A stretch of DNA of 64,000 bases from Patiria miniata. Lineage: Eukaryota; Echinodermata; Asteroidea; Valvatida; Asterinidae. The position numbers were made by a program, and so were the translations under genes. Positions 1 through 13,905 of the stretch are shown piece after piece. The stretch spans positions 1,817,501 through 1,881,500 of the forward strand of contig NW_024037057.1 of NCBI RefSeq assembly GCF_015706575.1, read 5' to 3'. Numbering within the stretch: position 1 is the first letter of the stretch; the number at the start of each line of letters is the position of its first letter. The notes beneath the pieces are model-generated. The model was given only the letters and a program-made list of their open reading frames with translations, did not search any database and had not been told where the DNA came from.

Positions 1-3000
1 TTTTGTGCAGTAAGTCCCATAGGGAGGCCTGTCAGCGCCAACCCGCATGGCTCCCATGTATCGCAGCCTGAAGGTACCTTAACCTGGATGGATCTGGACA
101 AACTCGGTACCATTTTGAAGCGGATGAATGGGCCAACCCGCATGCAAATCGGCAGGTCGATAGACCCGAAACTTTTGGAGAAAATCCCAGAAGTAGCAGC
201 GGATGCCCTTCTTTCCATTTTGTGCAGTAAGTCCCATAGGGAGGCCTGTCAGCGCCAACCCGCATGGCTCCCATGTATCGCAGCCTGAAGGTACCTTAAC
301 CTGGATGGATCTGGACAAACTCGGTACCATTTTGAAGCGGATGAATGGGCCAACCCGCATGCAAATCGGCAGGTCGATAGACCCGAAACTTTGGAGAAAA
401 TCCCAGAAGTAGCAGCGGATGCCCCTTCTTTCCATTTTGTGCAGTAAGTCCCATAGGGAGGCCTGTCAGCGCCAACCCGCATGGCTCCCATGTATCGCAG
501 CCTGAAGGTACCTTAACCTGGATGGATCTGGACAAACTCGGTACCATTTTGAAGCGGATGAATGGGCCAACCCGCATGCAAATCGGCAGGTCGATAGACC
601 CGAAACTTTTGGAGAAAATCCCAGAAGTAGCAGCGGATGCCCCTTCTTTCCATTTTGTGCAGTAAGTCCCATAGGGAGGCCTGTCAGCGCCAACCCGCAT
701 GGCTCCCATGTATCGCAGCCTGAAGGTACCTTAACCTGGATGGATCTGGACAAACTCGGTACCATTTTGAAGCGGATGAATGGGCCAACCCGCATGCAAA
801 TCGGCAGGTCGATAGACCCGAAACTTTTGGAGAAAATCCCAGAAGTAGCAGCGGATGCCCCTTCTTTCCATTTTGTGCAGTAAGTCCCATAGGGAGGCCT
901 GTCAGCGCCAACCCGCATGGCTCCCATGTATCGCAGCCTGAAGGTACCTTAACCTGGATGGATCTGGACAAACTCGGTACCATTTTGAAGCGGATGAATG
1001 GGCCAACCCGCATGCAAATCGGCAGGTCGATAGACCCGAAACTTTTGGAGAAAATCCCAGAAGTAGCAGCGCGGATGCCCCTTCTTTCCATTTTGTGCAG
1101 TAAGTCCCATAGGGAGGCCTGTCAGCGCCAACCCGCATGGCTCCCATGTATCGCAGCCTGAAGGTACCTTAACCTGGATGGATCTGGACAAACTCGGTAC
1201 CATTTTGAAGCGGATGAATGGGCCAACCCGCATGCAAATCGGCAGGTCGATAGACCCGAAACTTTTGGAGAAAATCCCAGAAGTAGCAGCGGATGCCCCT
1301 TCTTTCCATTTTGTGCAGTAAGTCCCATAGGGAGGCCTGTCAGCGCCAACCCGCATGGCTCCCATGTATCGCAGCCTGAAGGTACCTTAACCTGGATGGA
1401 TCTGGACAAACTCGGTACCATTTTGAAGCGGATGAATGGGCCAACCCGCATGCAAATCGGCAGGTCGATAGACCCGAAACTTTTGGAGAAAATCCCAGAA
1501 GTAGCAGCGGATGCCCCTTCTTTCCATTTTGTGCAGTAAGTCCCATAGGGAGGCCTGTCAGCGCCAACCCGCATGGCTCCCATGTATCGCAGCCTGAAGG
1601 TACCTTAACCTGGATGGATCTGGACAAACTCGGTACCATTTTGAAGCGGATGAATGGGCCAACCCGCATGCAAATCGGCAGGTCGATAGACCCGAAACTT
1701 TTGGAGAAAATCCCAGAAGTAGCAGCGGATGCCCCTTCTTTCCATTTTGTGCAGTAAGTCCCATAGGGAGGCCTGTCAGCGCCAACCCGCATGGCTCCCA
1801 TGTATCGCAGCCTGAAGGTACCTTAACCTGGATGGATCTGGACAAACTCGGTACCATTTTGAAGCGGATGAATGGGCCAACCCGCATGCAAATCGGCAGG
1901 TCGATAGACCCGAAACTTTTGGAGAAAATCCCAGAAGTAGCAGCGGATGCCCCTTCTTTCCATTTTGTGCAGTAAGTCCCATAGGGAGGCCTGTCAGCGC
2001 CAACCCGCATGGCTCCCATGTATCGCAGCCTGAAGGTACCTTAACCTGGATGGATCTGGACAAACTCGGTACCATTTTGAAGCGGATGAATGGGCCAACC
2101 CGCATGCAAATCGGCAGGTCGATAGACCCGAAACTTTTGGAGAAAATCCCAGAAGTAGCAGCGGATGCCCCTTCTTTCCATTTTGTGCAGTAAGTCCCAT
2201 AGGGAGGCCTGTCAGCGCCAACCGCATGGCTCCCATGTATCGCAGCCTGAAGGTACCTTAACCTGGATGGATCTGGACAAACTCGGTACCATTTTGAAGC
2301 GGATGAATGGGCCAACCCGCATGCAAATCGGCAGGTCGATAGACCCGAAACTTTTGGAGAAAATCCCAGAAGTAGCAGCGGATGCCCCTTCTTTCCATTT
2401 TGTGCAGTAAGTCCCATAGGGAGGCCTGTCAGCGCCAACCCGCATGGCTCCCATGTATCGCAGCCTGAAGGTACCTTAACCTGGATGGATCTGGACAAAC
2501 TCGGTACCATTTTGAAGCGGATGAATGGGCCAACCCGCATGCAAATCGGCAGGTCGATAGACCCGAAACTTTTGGAGAAAATCCCAGAAGTAGCAGCGGA
2601 TGCCCCTTCTTTCCATTTTGTGCAGTAAGTCCCATAGGGAGGCCTGTCAGCGCCAACCCGCATGGCTCCCATGTATCGCAGCCTGAAGGTACCTTAACCT
2701 GGATGGATCTGGACAAACTCGGTACCATTTTGACGGATGAATGGGCCAACCCGCATGCAAATCGGCAGGTCGATAGACCCGAAACTTTTGGAGAAAATCC
2801 CAGAAGTAGCAGCGGATGCCCCTTCTTTCCATTTTGTGCAGTAAGTCCCATAGGGAGGCCTGTCAGCGCCAACCCGCATGGCTCCCATGTATCGCAGCCT
2901 GAAGGTACCTTAACCTGGATGGATCTGGACAAACTCGGTACCATTTTGAAGCGGATGAATGGGCCACCCGCATGCAAATCGGCAGGTCGATAGACCCGAA

Positions 3001-6000
3001 ACTTTTGGAGAAAATCCCAGAAGTAGCAGCGGATGCCCCTTCTTTCCATTTTGTGCAGTAAGTCCCATAGGGAGGCCTGTCAGCGCCAACCCGCATGGCT
3101 CCCATGTATCGCAGCCTGAAGGTACCTTAACCTGGATGGATCTGGACAAACTCGGTACCATTTTGAAGCGGATGAATGGGCCAACCCGCATGCAAATCGG
3201 CAGGTCGATAGACCCGAAACTTTGGAGAAAATCCCAGAAGTAGCAGCGGATGCCCCTTCTTTCCATTTTGTGCAGTAAGTCCCATAGGGAGCCTGTCAGC
3301 GCCAACCCGCATGGCTCCCATGTATCGCAGCCTGAAGGTACCTTAACCTGGATGGATCTGGACAAACTCGGTACCATTTTGAAGCGGATGAATGGGCCAA
3401 CCCGCATGCAAATCGGCAGGTCGATAGACCCGAAACTTTTGGAGAAAATCCCAGAAGTAGCAGCGGATGCCCCTTCTTTCCATTTTGTGCAGTAAGTCCC
3501 ATAGGGAGGCCTGTCAGCGCCAACCCGCATGGCTCCCATGTATCGCAGCCTGAAGGTACCTTAACCTGGATGGATCTGGACAAACTCGGTACCATTTTGA
3601 AGCGGATGAATGGGCCAACCCGCATGCAAATCGGCAGGTCGATAGACCCGAAACTTTTGGAGAAAATCCCAGAAGTAGCAGCGGATGCCCCTTCTTTCCA
3701 TTTTGTGCAGTAAGTCCCATAGGGAGGCCTGTCAGCGCCAACCCGCATGGCTCCCATGTATCGCAGCCTGAAGGTACCTTAACCTGGATGGATCTGGACA
3801 AACTCGGTACCATTTTGAAGCGGATGAATGGGCCAACCCGCATGCAAATCGGCAGGTCGATAGACCCGAAACTTTTGGAGAAAATCCCAGAAGTAGCAGC
3901 GGATGCCCCTTCTTTCCATTTTGTGCAGTAAGTCCCATAGGGAGGCCTGTCAGCGCCAACCCGCATGGCTCCCATGTATCGCAGCCTGAAGGTACCTTAA
4001 CCTGGATGGATCTGGACAAACTCGGTACCATTTTGAAGCGGATGAATGGGCCAACCCGCATGCAAATCGGCAGGTCGATAGACCCGAAACTTTTGGAGAA
4101 AATCCCAGAAGTAGCAGCGGATGCCCCTTCTTTCCATTTTGTGCAGTAAGTCCCATAGGGAGGCCTGTCAGCGCCAACCCGCATGGCTCCCATGTATCGC
4201 AGCCTGAAGGTACCTTAACCTGGATGGATCTGGACAAACTCGGTACCATTTTGAAGCGGATGAATGGGCCAACCCGCATGCAAATCGGCAGGTCGATAGA
4301 CCCGAAACTTTTGGAGAAAATCCCAGAAGTAGCAGCGGATGCCCCTTCTTTCCATTTTGTGCAGTAAGTCCCATAGGGAGGCCTGTCAGCGCCAACCCGC
4401 ATGGCTCCCATGTATCGCAGCCTGAAGGTACCTTAACCTGGATGGATCTGGACAAACTCGGTACCATTTTGAAGCGGATGAATGGGCCAACCCGCATGCA
4501 AATCGGCAGGTCGATAGACCCGAAACTTTTGGAGAAAATCCCAGAAGTAGCAGCGGATGCCCCTTCTTTCCATTTTGTGCAGTAAGTCCCATAGGGAGGC
4601 CTGTCAGCGCCAACCCGCATGGCTCCCATGTATCGCAGCCTGAAGGTACCTTAACCTGGATGGATCTGGACAAACTCGGTACCATTTTGAAGCGGATGAA
4701 TGGGCCAACCCGCATGCAAATCGGCAGGTCGATAGACCCGAAACTTTTGGAGAAAATCCCAGAAGTAGCAGCGGATGCCCCTTCTTTCCATTTTGTGCAG
4801 TAAGTCCCATAGGGAGGCCTGTCAGCGCCAACCCGCATGGCTCCCATGTATCGCAGCCTGAAGGTACCTTAACCTGGATGGATCTGGACAAACTCGGTAC
4901 CATTTTGAAGCGGATGAATGGGCCAACCCGCATGCAAATCGGCAGGTCGATAGACCCGAAACTTTTGGAGAAAATCCCAGAAGTAGCAGCGGATGCCCCT
5001 TCTTTCCATTTTGTGCAGTAAGTCCCATAGGGAGGCCTGTCAGCGCCAACCCGCATGGCTCCCATGTATCGCAGCCTGAAGGTACCTTAACCTGGATGGA
5101 TCTGGACAAACTCGGTACCATTTTGAAGCGGATGAATGGGCCAACCCGCATGCAAATCGGCAGGTCGATAGACCCGAAACTTTTGGAGAAAATCCCAGAA
5201 GTAGCAGCGGATGCCCCTTCTTTCCATTTTGTGCAGTAAGTCCCATAGGGAGCCTGTCAGCGCCAACCCGCATGGCTCCCATGTATCGCAGCCTGAAGGT
5301 ACCTTAACCTGGATGGATCTGGACAAACTCGGTACCATTTTGAAGCGGATGAATGGGCCAACCCGCATGCAAATCGGCAGGTCGATAGACCGAAACTTTT
5401 GGAGAAAATCCCAGAAGTAGCAGCGGATGCCCCTTCTTTCCATTTTGTGCAGTAAGTCCCATAGGGAGGCCTGTCAGCGCCAACCCGCATGGCTCCCATG
5501 TATCGCAGCCTGAAGGTACCTTAACCTGGATGGATCTGGACAAACTCGGTACCATTTTGAAGCGGATGAATGGGCCAACCCGCATGCAAATCGGCAGGTC
5601 GATAGACCCGAAACTTTTGGAGAAAATCCCAGAAGTAGCAGCGGATGCCCCTTCTTTCCATTTTGTGCAGTAAGTCCCATAGGGAGGCCTGTCAGCGCCA
5701 ACCCGCATGGCTCCCATGTATCGCAGCCTGAAGGTACCTTAACCTGGATGGATCTGGACAAACTCGGTACCATTTTGAAGCGGATGAATGGGCCACCCGC
5801 ATGCAAATCGGCAGGTCGATAGACCCGAAACTTTTGGAGAAAATCCCAGAAGTAGCAGCGGATGCCCCTTCTTTCCATTTTGTGCAGTAAGTCCCATAGG
5901 GAGGCCTGTCAGCGCCAACCCGCATGGCTCCCATGTATCGCAGCCTGAAGGTACCTTAACCTGGATGGATCTGGACAAACTCGGTACCATTTTGAAGCGG

Positions 6001-9000
6001 ATGAATGGGCCAACCCGCATGCAAATCGGCAGGTCGATAGACCCGAAACTTTTGGAGAAAATCCCAGAAGTAGCAGCGGATGCCCCTTCTTTCCATTTTG
6101 TGCAGTAAGTCCCATAGGGAGGCCTGTCAGCGCCAACCCGCATGGCTCCCATGTATCGCAGCCTGAAGGTACCTTAACCTGGATGGATCTGGACAAACTC
6201 GGTACCATTTTGAAGCGGATGAATGGGCCAACCCGCATGCAAATCGGCAGGTCGATAGACCCGAAACTTTTGGAGAAAATCCCAGAAGTAGCAGCGGATG
6301 CCCCTTCTTTCCATTTTGTGCAGTAAGTCCCATAGGGAGGCCTGTCAGCGCCAACCCGCATGGCTCCCATGTATCGCAGCCTGAAGGTACCTTAACCTGG
6401 ATGGATCTGGACAAACTCGGTACCATTTTGAAGCGGATGAATGGGCCAACCCGCATGCAAATCGGCAGGTCGATAGACCCGAAACTTTTGGAGAAAATCC
6501 CAGAAGTAGCAGCGGATGCCCCTTCTTTCCATTTTGTGCAGTAAGTCCCATAGGGAGGCCTGTCAGCGCCAACCCGCATGGCTCCCATGTATCGCAGCCT
6601 GAAGGTACCTTAACCTGGATGGATCTGGACAAACTCGGTACCATTTTGAAGCGGATGAATGGGCCAACCCGCATGCAAATCGGCAGGTCGATAGACCCGA
6701 AACTTTTGGAGAAAATCCCAGAAGTAGCAGCGGATGCCCCTTCTTTCCATTTTGTGCAGTAAGTCCCATAGGGAGGCCTGTCAGCGCCAACCCGCATGGC
6801 TCCCATGTATCGCAGCCTGAAGGTACCTTAACCTGGATGGATCTGGACAAACTCGGTACCATTTTGAAGCGGATGAATGGGCCAACCCGCATGCAAATCG
6901 GCAGGTCGATAGACCCGAAACTTTGGAGAAAATCCCAGAAGTAGCAGCGGATGCCCCTTCTTTCCATTTTGTGCAGTAAGTCCCATAGGGAGGCCTGTCA
7001 GCGCCAACCCGCATGGCTCCCATGTATCGCAGCCTGAAGGTACCTTAACCTGGATGGATCTGGACAAACTCGGTACCATTTTGAAGCGGATGAATGGGCC
7101 AACCCGCATGCAAATCGGCAGGTCGATAGACCCGAAACTTTTGGAGAAAATCCCAGAAGTAGCAGCGGATGCCCCTTCTTTCCATTTTGTGCAGTAAGTC
7201 CCATAGGGAGGCCTGTCAGCGCCAACCCGCATGGCTCCCATGTATCGCAGCCTGAAGGTACCTTAACCTGGATGGATCTGGACAAACTCGGTACCATTTT
7301 GAAGCGGATGAATGGGCCAACCCGCATGCAAATCGGCAGGTCGATAGACCCGAAACTTTTGGAGAAAATCCAGAAGTAGCAGCGGATGCCCCTTCTTTCC
7401 ATTTTGTGCAGTAAGTCCCATAGGGAGGCCTGTCAGCGCCAACCCGCATGGCTCCCATGTATCGCAGCCTGAAGGTACCTTAACCTGGATGGATCTGGAC
7501 AAACTCGGTACCATTTTGAAGCGGATGAATGGGCCAACCCGCATGCAAATCGGCAGGTCGATAGACCCGAAACTTTTGGAGAAAATCCCAGAAGTAGCAG
7601 CGGATGCCCCTTCTTTCCATTTTGTGCAGTAAGTCCCATAGGGAGGCCTGTCAGCGCCAACCCGCATGGCTCCCATGTATCGCAGCCTGAAGGTACCTTA
7701 ACCTGGATGGATCTGGACAAACTCGGTACCATTTTGAAGCGGATGAATGGCCCACCCGCATGCAAATCGGCAGGTCGATAGACCCGAAACTTTTGGAGAA
7801 AATCCCAGAAGTAGCAGGGATGCCCCTTCTTTCCATTTTGTGCAGTAAGTCCCATAGGGAGGCCTGTCAGCGCCAACCCGCATGGCTCCCATGTATCGCA
7901 GCCTGAAGGTACCTTAACCTGGATGGATCTGGACAAACTCGGTACCATTTTGAAGCGGATGAATGGGCCAACCCGCATGCAAATCGGCAGGTCGATAGAC
8001 CCGAAACTTTTGGAGAAAATCCCAGAAGTAGCAGCGGATGCCCTTCTTTCCATTTTGTGCAGTAAGTCCCATAGGGAGGCCTGTCAGCGCCAACCCGCAT
8101 GGCTCCCATGTATCGCAGCCTGAAGGTACCTTAACCTGGATGGATCTGGACAAACTCGGTACCATTTTGAAGCGGATGAATGGGCCAACCCGCATGCAAA
8201 TCGGCAGGTCGATAGACCCGAAACTTTTGGAGAAAATCCCAGAAGTAGCAGCGGATGCCCCTTCTTCTCCATTTTGTGCAGTAAGTCCCATAGGGAGGCC
8301 TGTCAGCGCCAACCCGCATGGCTCCCATGTATCGCAGCCTGAAGGTACCTTAACCTGGATGGATCTGGACAAACTCGGTACCATTTTGAAGCGGATGAAT
8401 GGGCCAACCCGCATGCAAATCGGCAGGTCGATAGACCCGAAACTTTTGGAGAAAATCCAGAAGTAGCAGCGGATGCCCCTTCTTTCCATTTTGTGCAGTA
8501 AGTCCCTTAGGGAGGCCTGTCAGCGCCAACCCGCATGGCTCCCATGTATCGCAGCCTGAAGGTACCTTAACCTGGATGGATCTGGACAAACTCGGTACCA
8601 TTTTGAAGCGGATGAATGGGCCAACCCGCATGCAAATCGGCAGGTCGATAGACCCGAAACTTTTGGAGAAAATCCCAGAAGTAGCAGCGGATGCCCCTTC
8701 TTCCATTTTGTGCAGTAAGTCCCATAGGGAGGCCTGTCAGCGCCAACCCGCATGGCTCCCATGTATCGCAGCCTGAAGGTACCTTAACCTGGATGGATCT
8801 GGACAAACTCGGTACCATTTTGAAGCGGATGAATGGGCCAACCCGCATGCAAATCGGCAGGTCGATAGACCCGAAACTTTGGAGAAAATCCCAGAAGTAG
8901 CAGCGGATGCCCCTTCTTTCCATTTTGTGCAGTAAGTCCCATAGGGAGGCCTGTCAGCGCCAACCCGCATGGCTCCCATGTATCGCAGCCTGAAGGTACC

Positions 9001-10183
9001 TTAACCTGGATGGATCTGGACAAACTCGGTACCATTTTGAAGCGGATGAATGGCCAACCCGCATGCAAATCGGCAGGTCGATAGACCCGAAACTTTTGGA
9101 GAAAATCCCAGAAGTAGCAGCGGATGCCCTTCTTTCCATTTTGTGCAGTAAGTCCCATAGGGAGGCCTGTCAGCGCCAACCCGCATGGCTCCCATGTATC
9201 GCAGCCTGAAGGTACCTTAACCTGGATGGATCTGGACAAACTCGGTACCATTTTGAAGCGGATGAATGGGCCAACCCGCATGCAAATCGGCAGGTCGATA
9301 GACCCGAAACTTTTGGAGAAAATCCCAGAAGTAGCAGCGGATGCCCCTTCTTTCCATTTTGTGCAGTAAGTCCCATAGGGAGGCCTGTCAGCGCCAACCC
9401 GCATGGCTCCCATGTATCGCAGCCTGAAGGTACCTTAACCTGGATGGATCTGGACAAACTCGGTACCATTTTGAAGCGGATGAATGGGCCAACCGCATGC
9501 AAATCGGCAGGTCGATAGACCCGAAACTTTTGGAGAAAATCCCAGAAGTAGCAGCGGATGCCCCTTCTTTCCATTTTGTGCAGTAAGTCCCATAGGGAGG
9601 CCTGTCAGCGCCAACCCGCATGGCTCCCATGTATCGCAGCCTGAAGGTACCTTAACCTGATGGATCTGGACAAACTCGGTACCATTTTGAAGCGGATGAA
9701 TGGGCCAACCCGCATGCAAATCGGCAGGTCGATAGACCCGAAACTTTTGGAGAAAATCCCAGAAGTAGCGCGGATGCCCCTTCTTTCCATTTTGTGCAGT
9801 AAGTCCCATAGGGAGGCCTGTCAGCGCCAACCCGCATGGCTCCCATGTATCGCAGCCTGAAGGTACCTTAACCTGATGGATCTGGACAAACTCGGTACCA
9901 TTTTGAAGCGGATGAATGGGCCAACCCGCATGCAAATCGGCAGGTCGATAGACCCGAAACTTTTGGAGAAAATCCCAGAAGTAGCAGCGGATGCCCCTTC
10001 TTTCCATTTTGTGCAGTAAGTCCCATAGGGAGGCCTGTCAGCGCCAACCCGCATGGCTCCCATGTATCGCAGCCTGAAGGTACCTTAACCTGGATGGATC
10101 TGGACAAACTCGGTACCATTTTGAAGCGGATGAATGGGCCAACCCGCATGCAAATCGGCAGGTCGATAGACCCGGAAACTTTT
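1..10183. repeat. Satellite array, 218-bp monomer, about 47 copies
   Basis: A head-to-tail tandem array fills the first 10 kb. The modal period is 218 bp and most copies are 216-218 bp. Monomers are almost identical; differences are mainly one-base losses in short homopolymers, plus a 2-bp gain near 1068 and a 2-bp loss near 2733. Each monomer carries two GGTACC sites and two copies of the 13-mer GCCAACCCGCATG about 95 bp apart, a trace of an older internal duplication. Long open frames on both strands arise only because the monomer has few stops; 218 is not a multiple of 3, so frames shift at every copy. The array runs off the left edge and into the assembly gap, so its true length is unknown. 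I see no gene in it. Confidence 0.98.
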
Positions 10184-10683
10184 NNNNNNNNNNNNNNNNN
10201 NNNNNNNNNNNNNNNNNNNNNNNNNNNNNNNNNNNNNNNNNNNNNNNNNNNNNNNNNNNNNNNNNNNNNNNNNNNNNNNNNNNNNNNNNNNNNNNNNNNN
10301 NNNNNNNNNNNNNNNNNNNNNNNNNNNNNNNNNNNNNNNNNNNNNNNNNNNNNNNNNNNNNNNNNNNNNNNNNNNNNNNNNNNNNNNNNNNNNNNNNNNN
10401 NNNNNNNNNNNNNNNNNNNNNNNNNNNNNNNNNNNNNNNNNNNNNNNNNNNNNNNNNNNNNNNNNNNNNNNNNNNNNNNNNNNNNNNNNNNNNNNNNNNN
10501 NNNNNNNNNNNNNNNNNNNNNNNNNNNNNNNNNNNNNNNNNNNNNNNNNNNNNNNNNNNNNNNNNNNNNNNNNNNNNNNNNNNNNNNNNNNNNNNNNNNN
10601 NNNNNNNNNNNNNNNNNNNNNNNNNNNNNNNNNNNNNNNNNNNNNNNNNNNNNNNNNNNNNNNNNNNNNNNNNNNNNNNNNNN
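10184..10683. other. Assembly gap (500 N)
   Basis: Exactly 500 unknown bases follow the satellite in the middle of a monomer. The round length suggests a placeholder of unknown true size. The satellite, and possibly the first exons of the receptor gene to the right, may continue inside it. Confidence 0.99.
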
Positions 10684-12149
10684 ACCACGCGAGTGCAATG
10701 ACGGCCAGTGGCGTTAATTTGTGCTGGGGGGGGGGGGGGATGGGGATGACCAAAATCATAAAATTCGGGCGATACACAATGCAGTGCGCCACCAAGAGTT
10801 TGCCATGGAGAGTCAGGTTTTCAAATGTACAGTCGACAAAACAAGGCCCATTTGAATGAGTGTCATTAATACAACCTTTGCTAATGGTTATAAATGTGGG
10901 TATAGCGTTTTGCCGCCTTACTCAAAATACCATATTGATACAAAAAAGGCAAATTTATACTCGACACATACGCTTACGACACTACTAACCGGAAAAAAAA
11001 CACTAACAATTTCAAATGTCCCGCGCTGCGAATTGGTCGACCATCTCCTACAATGCACCAGGAAAACTGAACTCTCCGTGTCAAACTCTTGGTGGCGCAC
11101 TGCATTGTGAAAATCCGAATTGTCGCAATATTCGATACCGCAATTGGCTAGAAATGGGTTTATATCGTGTACTTGTTGCGATTCACAACGTGCAGTACGT
11201 GTTTTCGCGATCATTCGTCCAGGCCTCCTTGAAAATATTCATTTCCTTTCAAATTTGCTAATATTAATATGAAATGAGATACTGCATGTTGTCTCGTTAA
11301 AATGGTAACAGTTTAACAAAATAAAATCATGTTTTCGTAACTCACGCCATGCTCGTGCTGCGACGAATCGATTCTGTTTTTACCCCAGACACCGCATACA
11401 AAACCAAACGCAAATGTAACGCACAGGCAGGCACCTGATTACTCCTCATTTGCATCCGTGTTCAAAAACTTGCACATGCAAATGATCCAATACCAGGGTG
11501 AGAGAGCAGGTAGTGGTGCGCGCGTAGTGCTCGACACCCTGGGACGAGGTGTAGGTACATACATGTGTATCTTGATCAGTACTAATTATGCGAGTGCGAA
11601 GCCTAAACGTCGTGGGGTTCAGGGCCCGCTTAAGGGCCCCTAAAAAGAATGGATTCTAGGCGCGCTGTGGTGCGATCTGAGGCAATTTCTGACAACTGCC
11701 AAAGTTTTAGCAGAAGATCATCATTTAAACATCTTTTTCGAGTTTGGAGTCATTCAATTAGCTGGGCTGAGCTAAAGAATCAAATATAGGCTACATTTGT
11801 TTTTTATTCAGGGACAAAAATCGTGGAGAACGACATCTCACCCCGTTCCCCGACGATCGACGCCTGTGGTTGGCACCGTGCTTCAGATTGACAGACTTTA
11901 CACGTAGATTTTAAACGTAGGGCCTCTGTATACATGCTGTACAGCGTCAGTCAGTGAATCGAAAATTTTAGAGAGACCCTAAAACGTTTTCAACAAAACG
12001 TTTCTCTGCGCATGGGTGTGTGTGGGTAGGCCTATGTGTTTTAGGGCACACTGCGGTATTTTCGTAGCGCCCCCCCCCCCCCCCCAAAGTGTTGGTAGGC
12101 CCACATTTTTCGTAGGCCCTAGGCACAGTGCCTACTGTACCTATTGGGT

Positions 12150-13290
12150 AATCCGGGCCTGTTCAAATTGGTCGAGAGCCCGTCATGTTGCTGATTTTAA
12201 ACGGTTGATAAAGACATGGCTGGCTAGTGGTAAACAGTTTTCCAGTGTCAGATGAAGTTTTGACTACTATGAAATCCGGTGCCATCACCGATTTATTGGT
12301 TGAACGTTCAAATTCATCACGTAGGCTCGCGCAGTACTACTTGTGAGTCAGTATCACACGAAACCGGCACATCTGCGTTGTGCGCCACATCACGCAGTGT
12401 GCGCGACGAGCGCGTCTATCTTTATATAAGGAGGTTTACAGACGGTCTTACCATTGTATAGCCAGAGGGGTGTTGATCGAATTCGTTAAAGGGAAATAAA
12501 TATGTGTTTTGTTTCGGTATTAAACACCATGTGTAAGACCGGTTGGAGTTTGAATGCTGATTATTACGCTTCGCCTTCTGCTCGGGTTATTATCAGCAAC
12601 CAGACTCCAACCGGTCTTCAACATAGTGTTTAAAACCTCCGAAGCACGCATTTATTTCCTTAGCAATGCTTGTAAGCTAGGCCCAGCAATATTCAACATT
12701 ATTTTCATTGACATGCTTCCTTATTCACGTCGTTTTTCTTTTCGAATGTCTTACATATACATATTTGTTTTTTTTACGCTACATTTTGTATTATCTCTTC
12801 ATGTGTGCCCGTCTCTTCTCTTCTTTGCATTTTGCTTTTTACTTTTCAAGTGTCACAGGAAATCTGTACTGATAAAAATCCAGTGCCTCTTACCGTTTTA
12901 TTGGTTGAACATTCATAGTACCCACATAGACTTGCGCAATACTACCAGTGAGTCAGTATTTTGTAATCCTAAATTCACAACGCAACGCCCCAGGTGCATT
13001 CTGCGCGGCGGCGCGCAGTACGCGCAACGCGCGCGCCAATCTCCTTATAGGGTAAGGAAGTGAAGGGGGACATTCCATATTATAGTCAGAGGGGTGTTTG
13101 ATACAACACGAAGTAAAATTGTTGCGTAAAATGGTAAGCAATGTCTAGATTACTATTTGTTTTGATTTATGGACTGACTGTTGTTTTTTTTGTACCGAAA
13201 AGGTATTTATGAATGGGAATAAGTGCGTGTTCGGTCGTTATTAAACACTCTGTTTAAGACCGGTTTAAGTCTGGATGGGTGTTAAAATAC
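12150..13290. repeat. Dispersed repeat, two adjacent copies
   Basis: About 12150-12630 and 12880-13290 share a series of blocks in the same order: a TTGGTTGAACRTTCA block, a CAATACTAC/CAGTACTAC block with GTGAGTCAGTAT, a GC-rich block, CAGAGGGGTGTT and TTAAACAC followed by AAGACCGGTT. A third, partial copy lies at about 28490-28720 inside the receptor gene. The first copy ends in a hairpin: a stretch around 12524-12565 (AAGACCGGTTGGAGTTTG) is inverted at about 12592-12632. Open frames here, for example 12554-13063, are not genes. The element class is unknown. Confidence 0.7.
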
Positions 13291-13509
13291 CCCCCAGACA
13301 TACATGTTTCCCGTATTGGTAGCATGGCAATATAAATCTATCTATTTATCAACGACGAAACGTAAATTATTTGAAGCCATTTTAATTTAATTGAATGAAC
13401 TTGACGCACTACTGCTTTACCAAATAATCAAACAATATGTTTGACGATTGAATGCTGAATAAATACGTCATGTTTGTCCCCCAAAAATATTAAGCTTCTA
13501 CAGTGTATT

Positions 13510-13905
13510 AACCTCCGCCAAGGAGGTAATGTTTTCATCGGTGTTGGTTTGTTGGTTTATCTGTTAACAAGATAAATCAAACAGTTTCTTTCATGATCTT
13601 TTCTTTAAGGGTTGGCTCTTGGTACAAGTACGAATGATCAGAAGTAATCGAGATCTGGGTCTGGATCCAGGATATGCTATGTGTAGATTTCATAAACATT
13701 GGGACACGTGTTTGGGTCACTCAGTGTGCAGTCTATGAACGCATATATAGCGCATGTTGAAACCAACGGATCAATGGACTCAACCACTATGGGGGAATGG
13801 AGAATGTGCAATTAAATATTCAAGTCCATTGAATATGCGTGTATTTCTATTAGGTGTACTTGACAATATGGCGAAGAATTGTCCAGCCTTGGCGGAGGTT
13901 TGCGC
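13510..13905. mobile_element. MITE-like element with CCTCCGCCAAGG ends
   Basis: The stretch begins CCTCCGCCAAGGAGG and ends with CCTTGGCGGAGG, so the ends are inverted. Internal text (AGATCTGGGTCTGGATCCAG and GACAATATGGC) recurs at 29949-30190, a second copy with the same kind of ends. No coding capacity is seen, so it is probably a non-autonomous element. Confidence 0.6.

Noticed and set aside
1776..2672. 298-codon minus-strand open frame and many 153-codon frames in the satellite
   Set aside because: They repeat with the 218-bp period, change frame at each copy and depend on indels; this is non-coding tandem repeat.
12554..13063. 169-codon open frame with hydrophobic start
   Set aside because: It lies across two copies of a dispersed repeat and has no recognisable domain.
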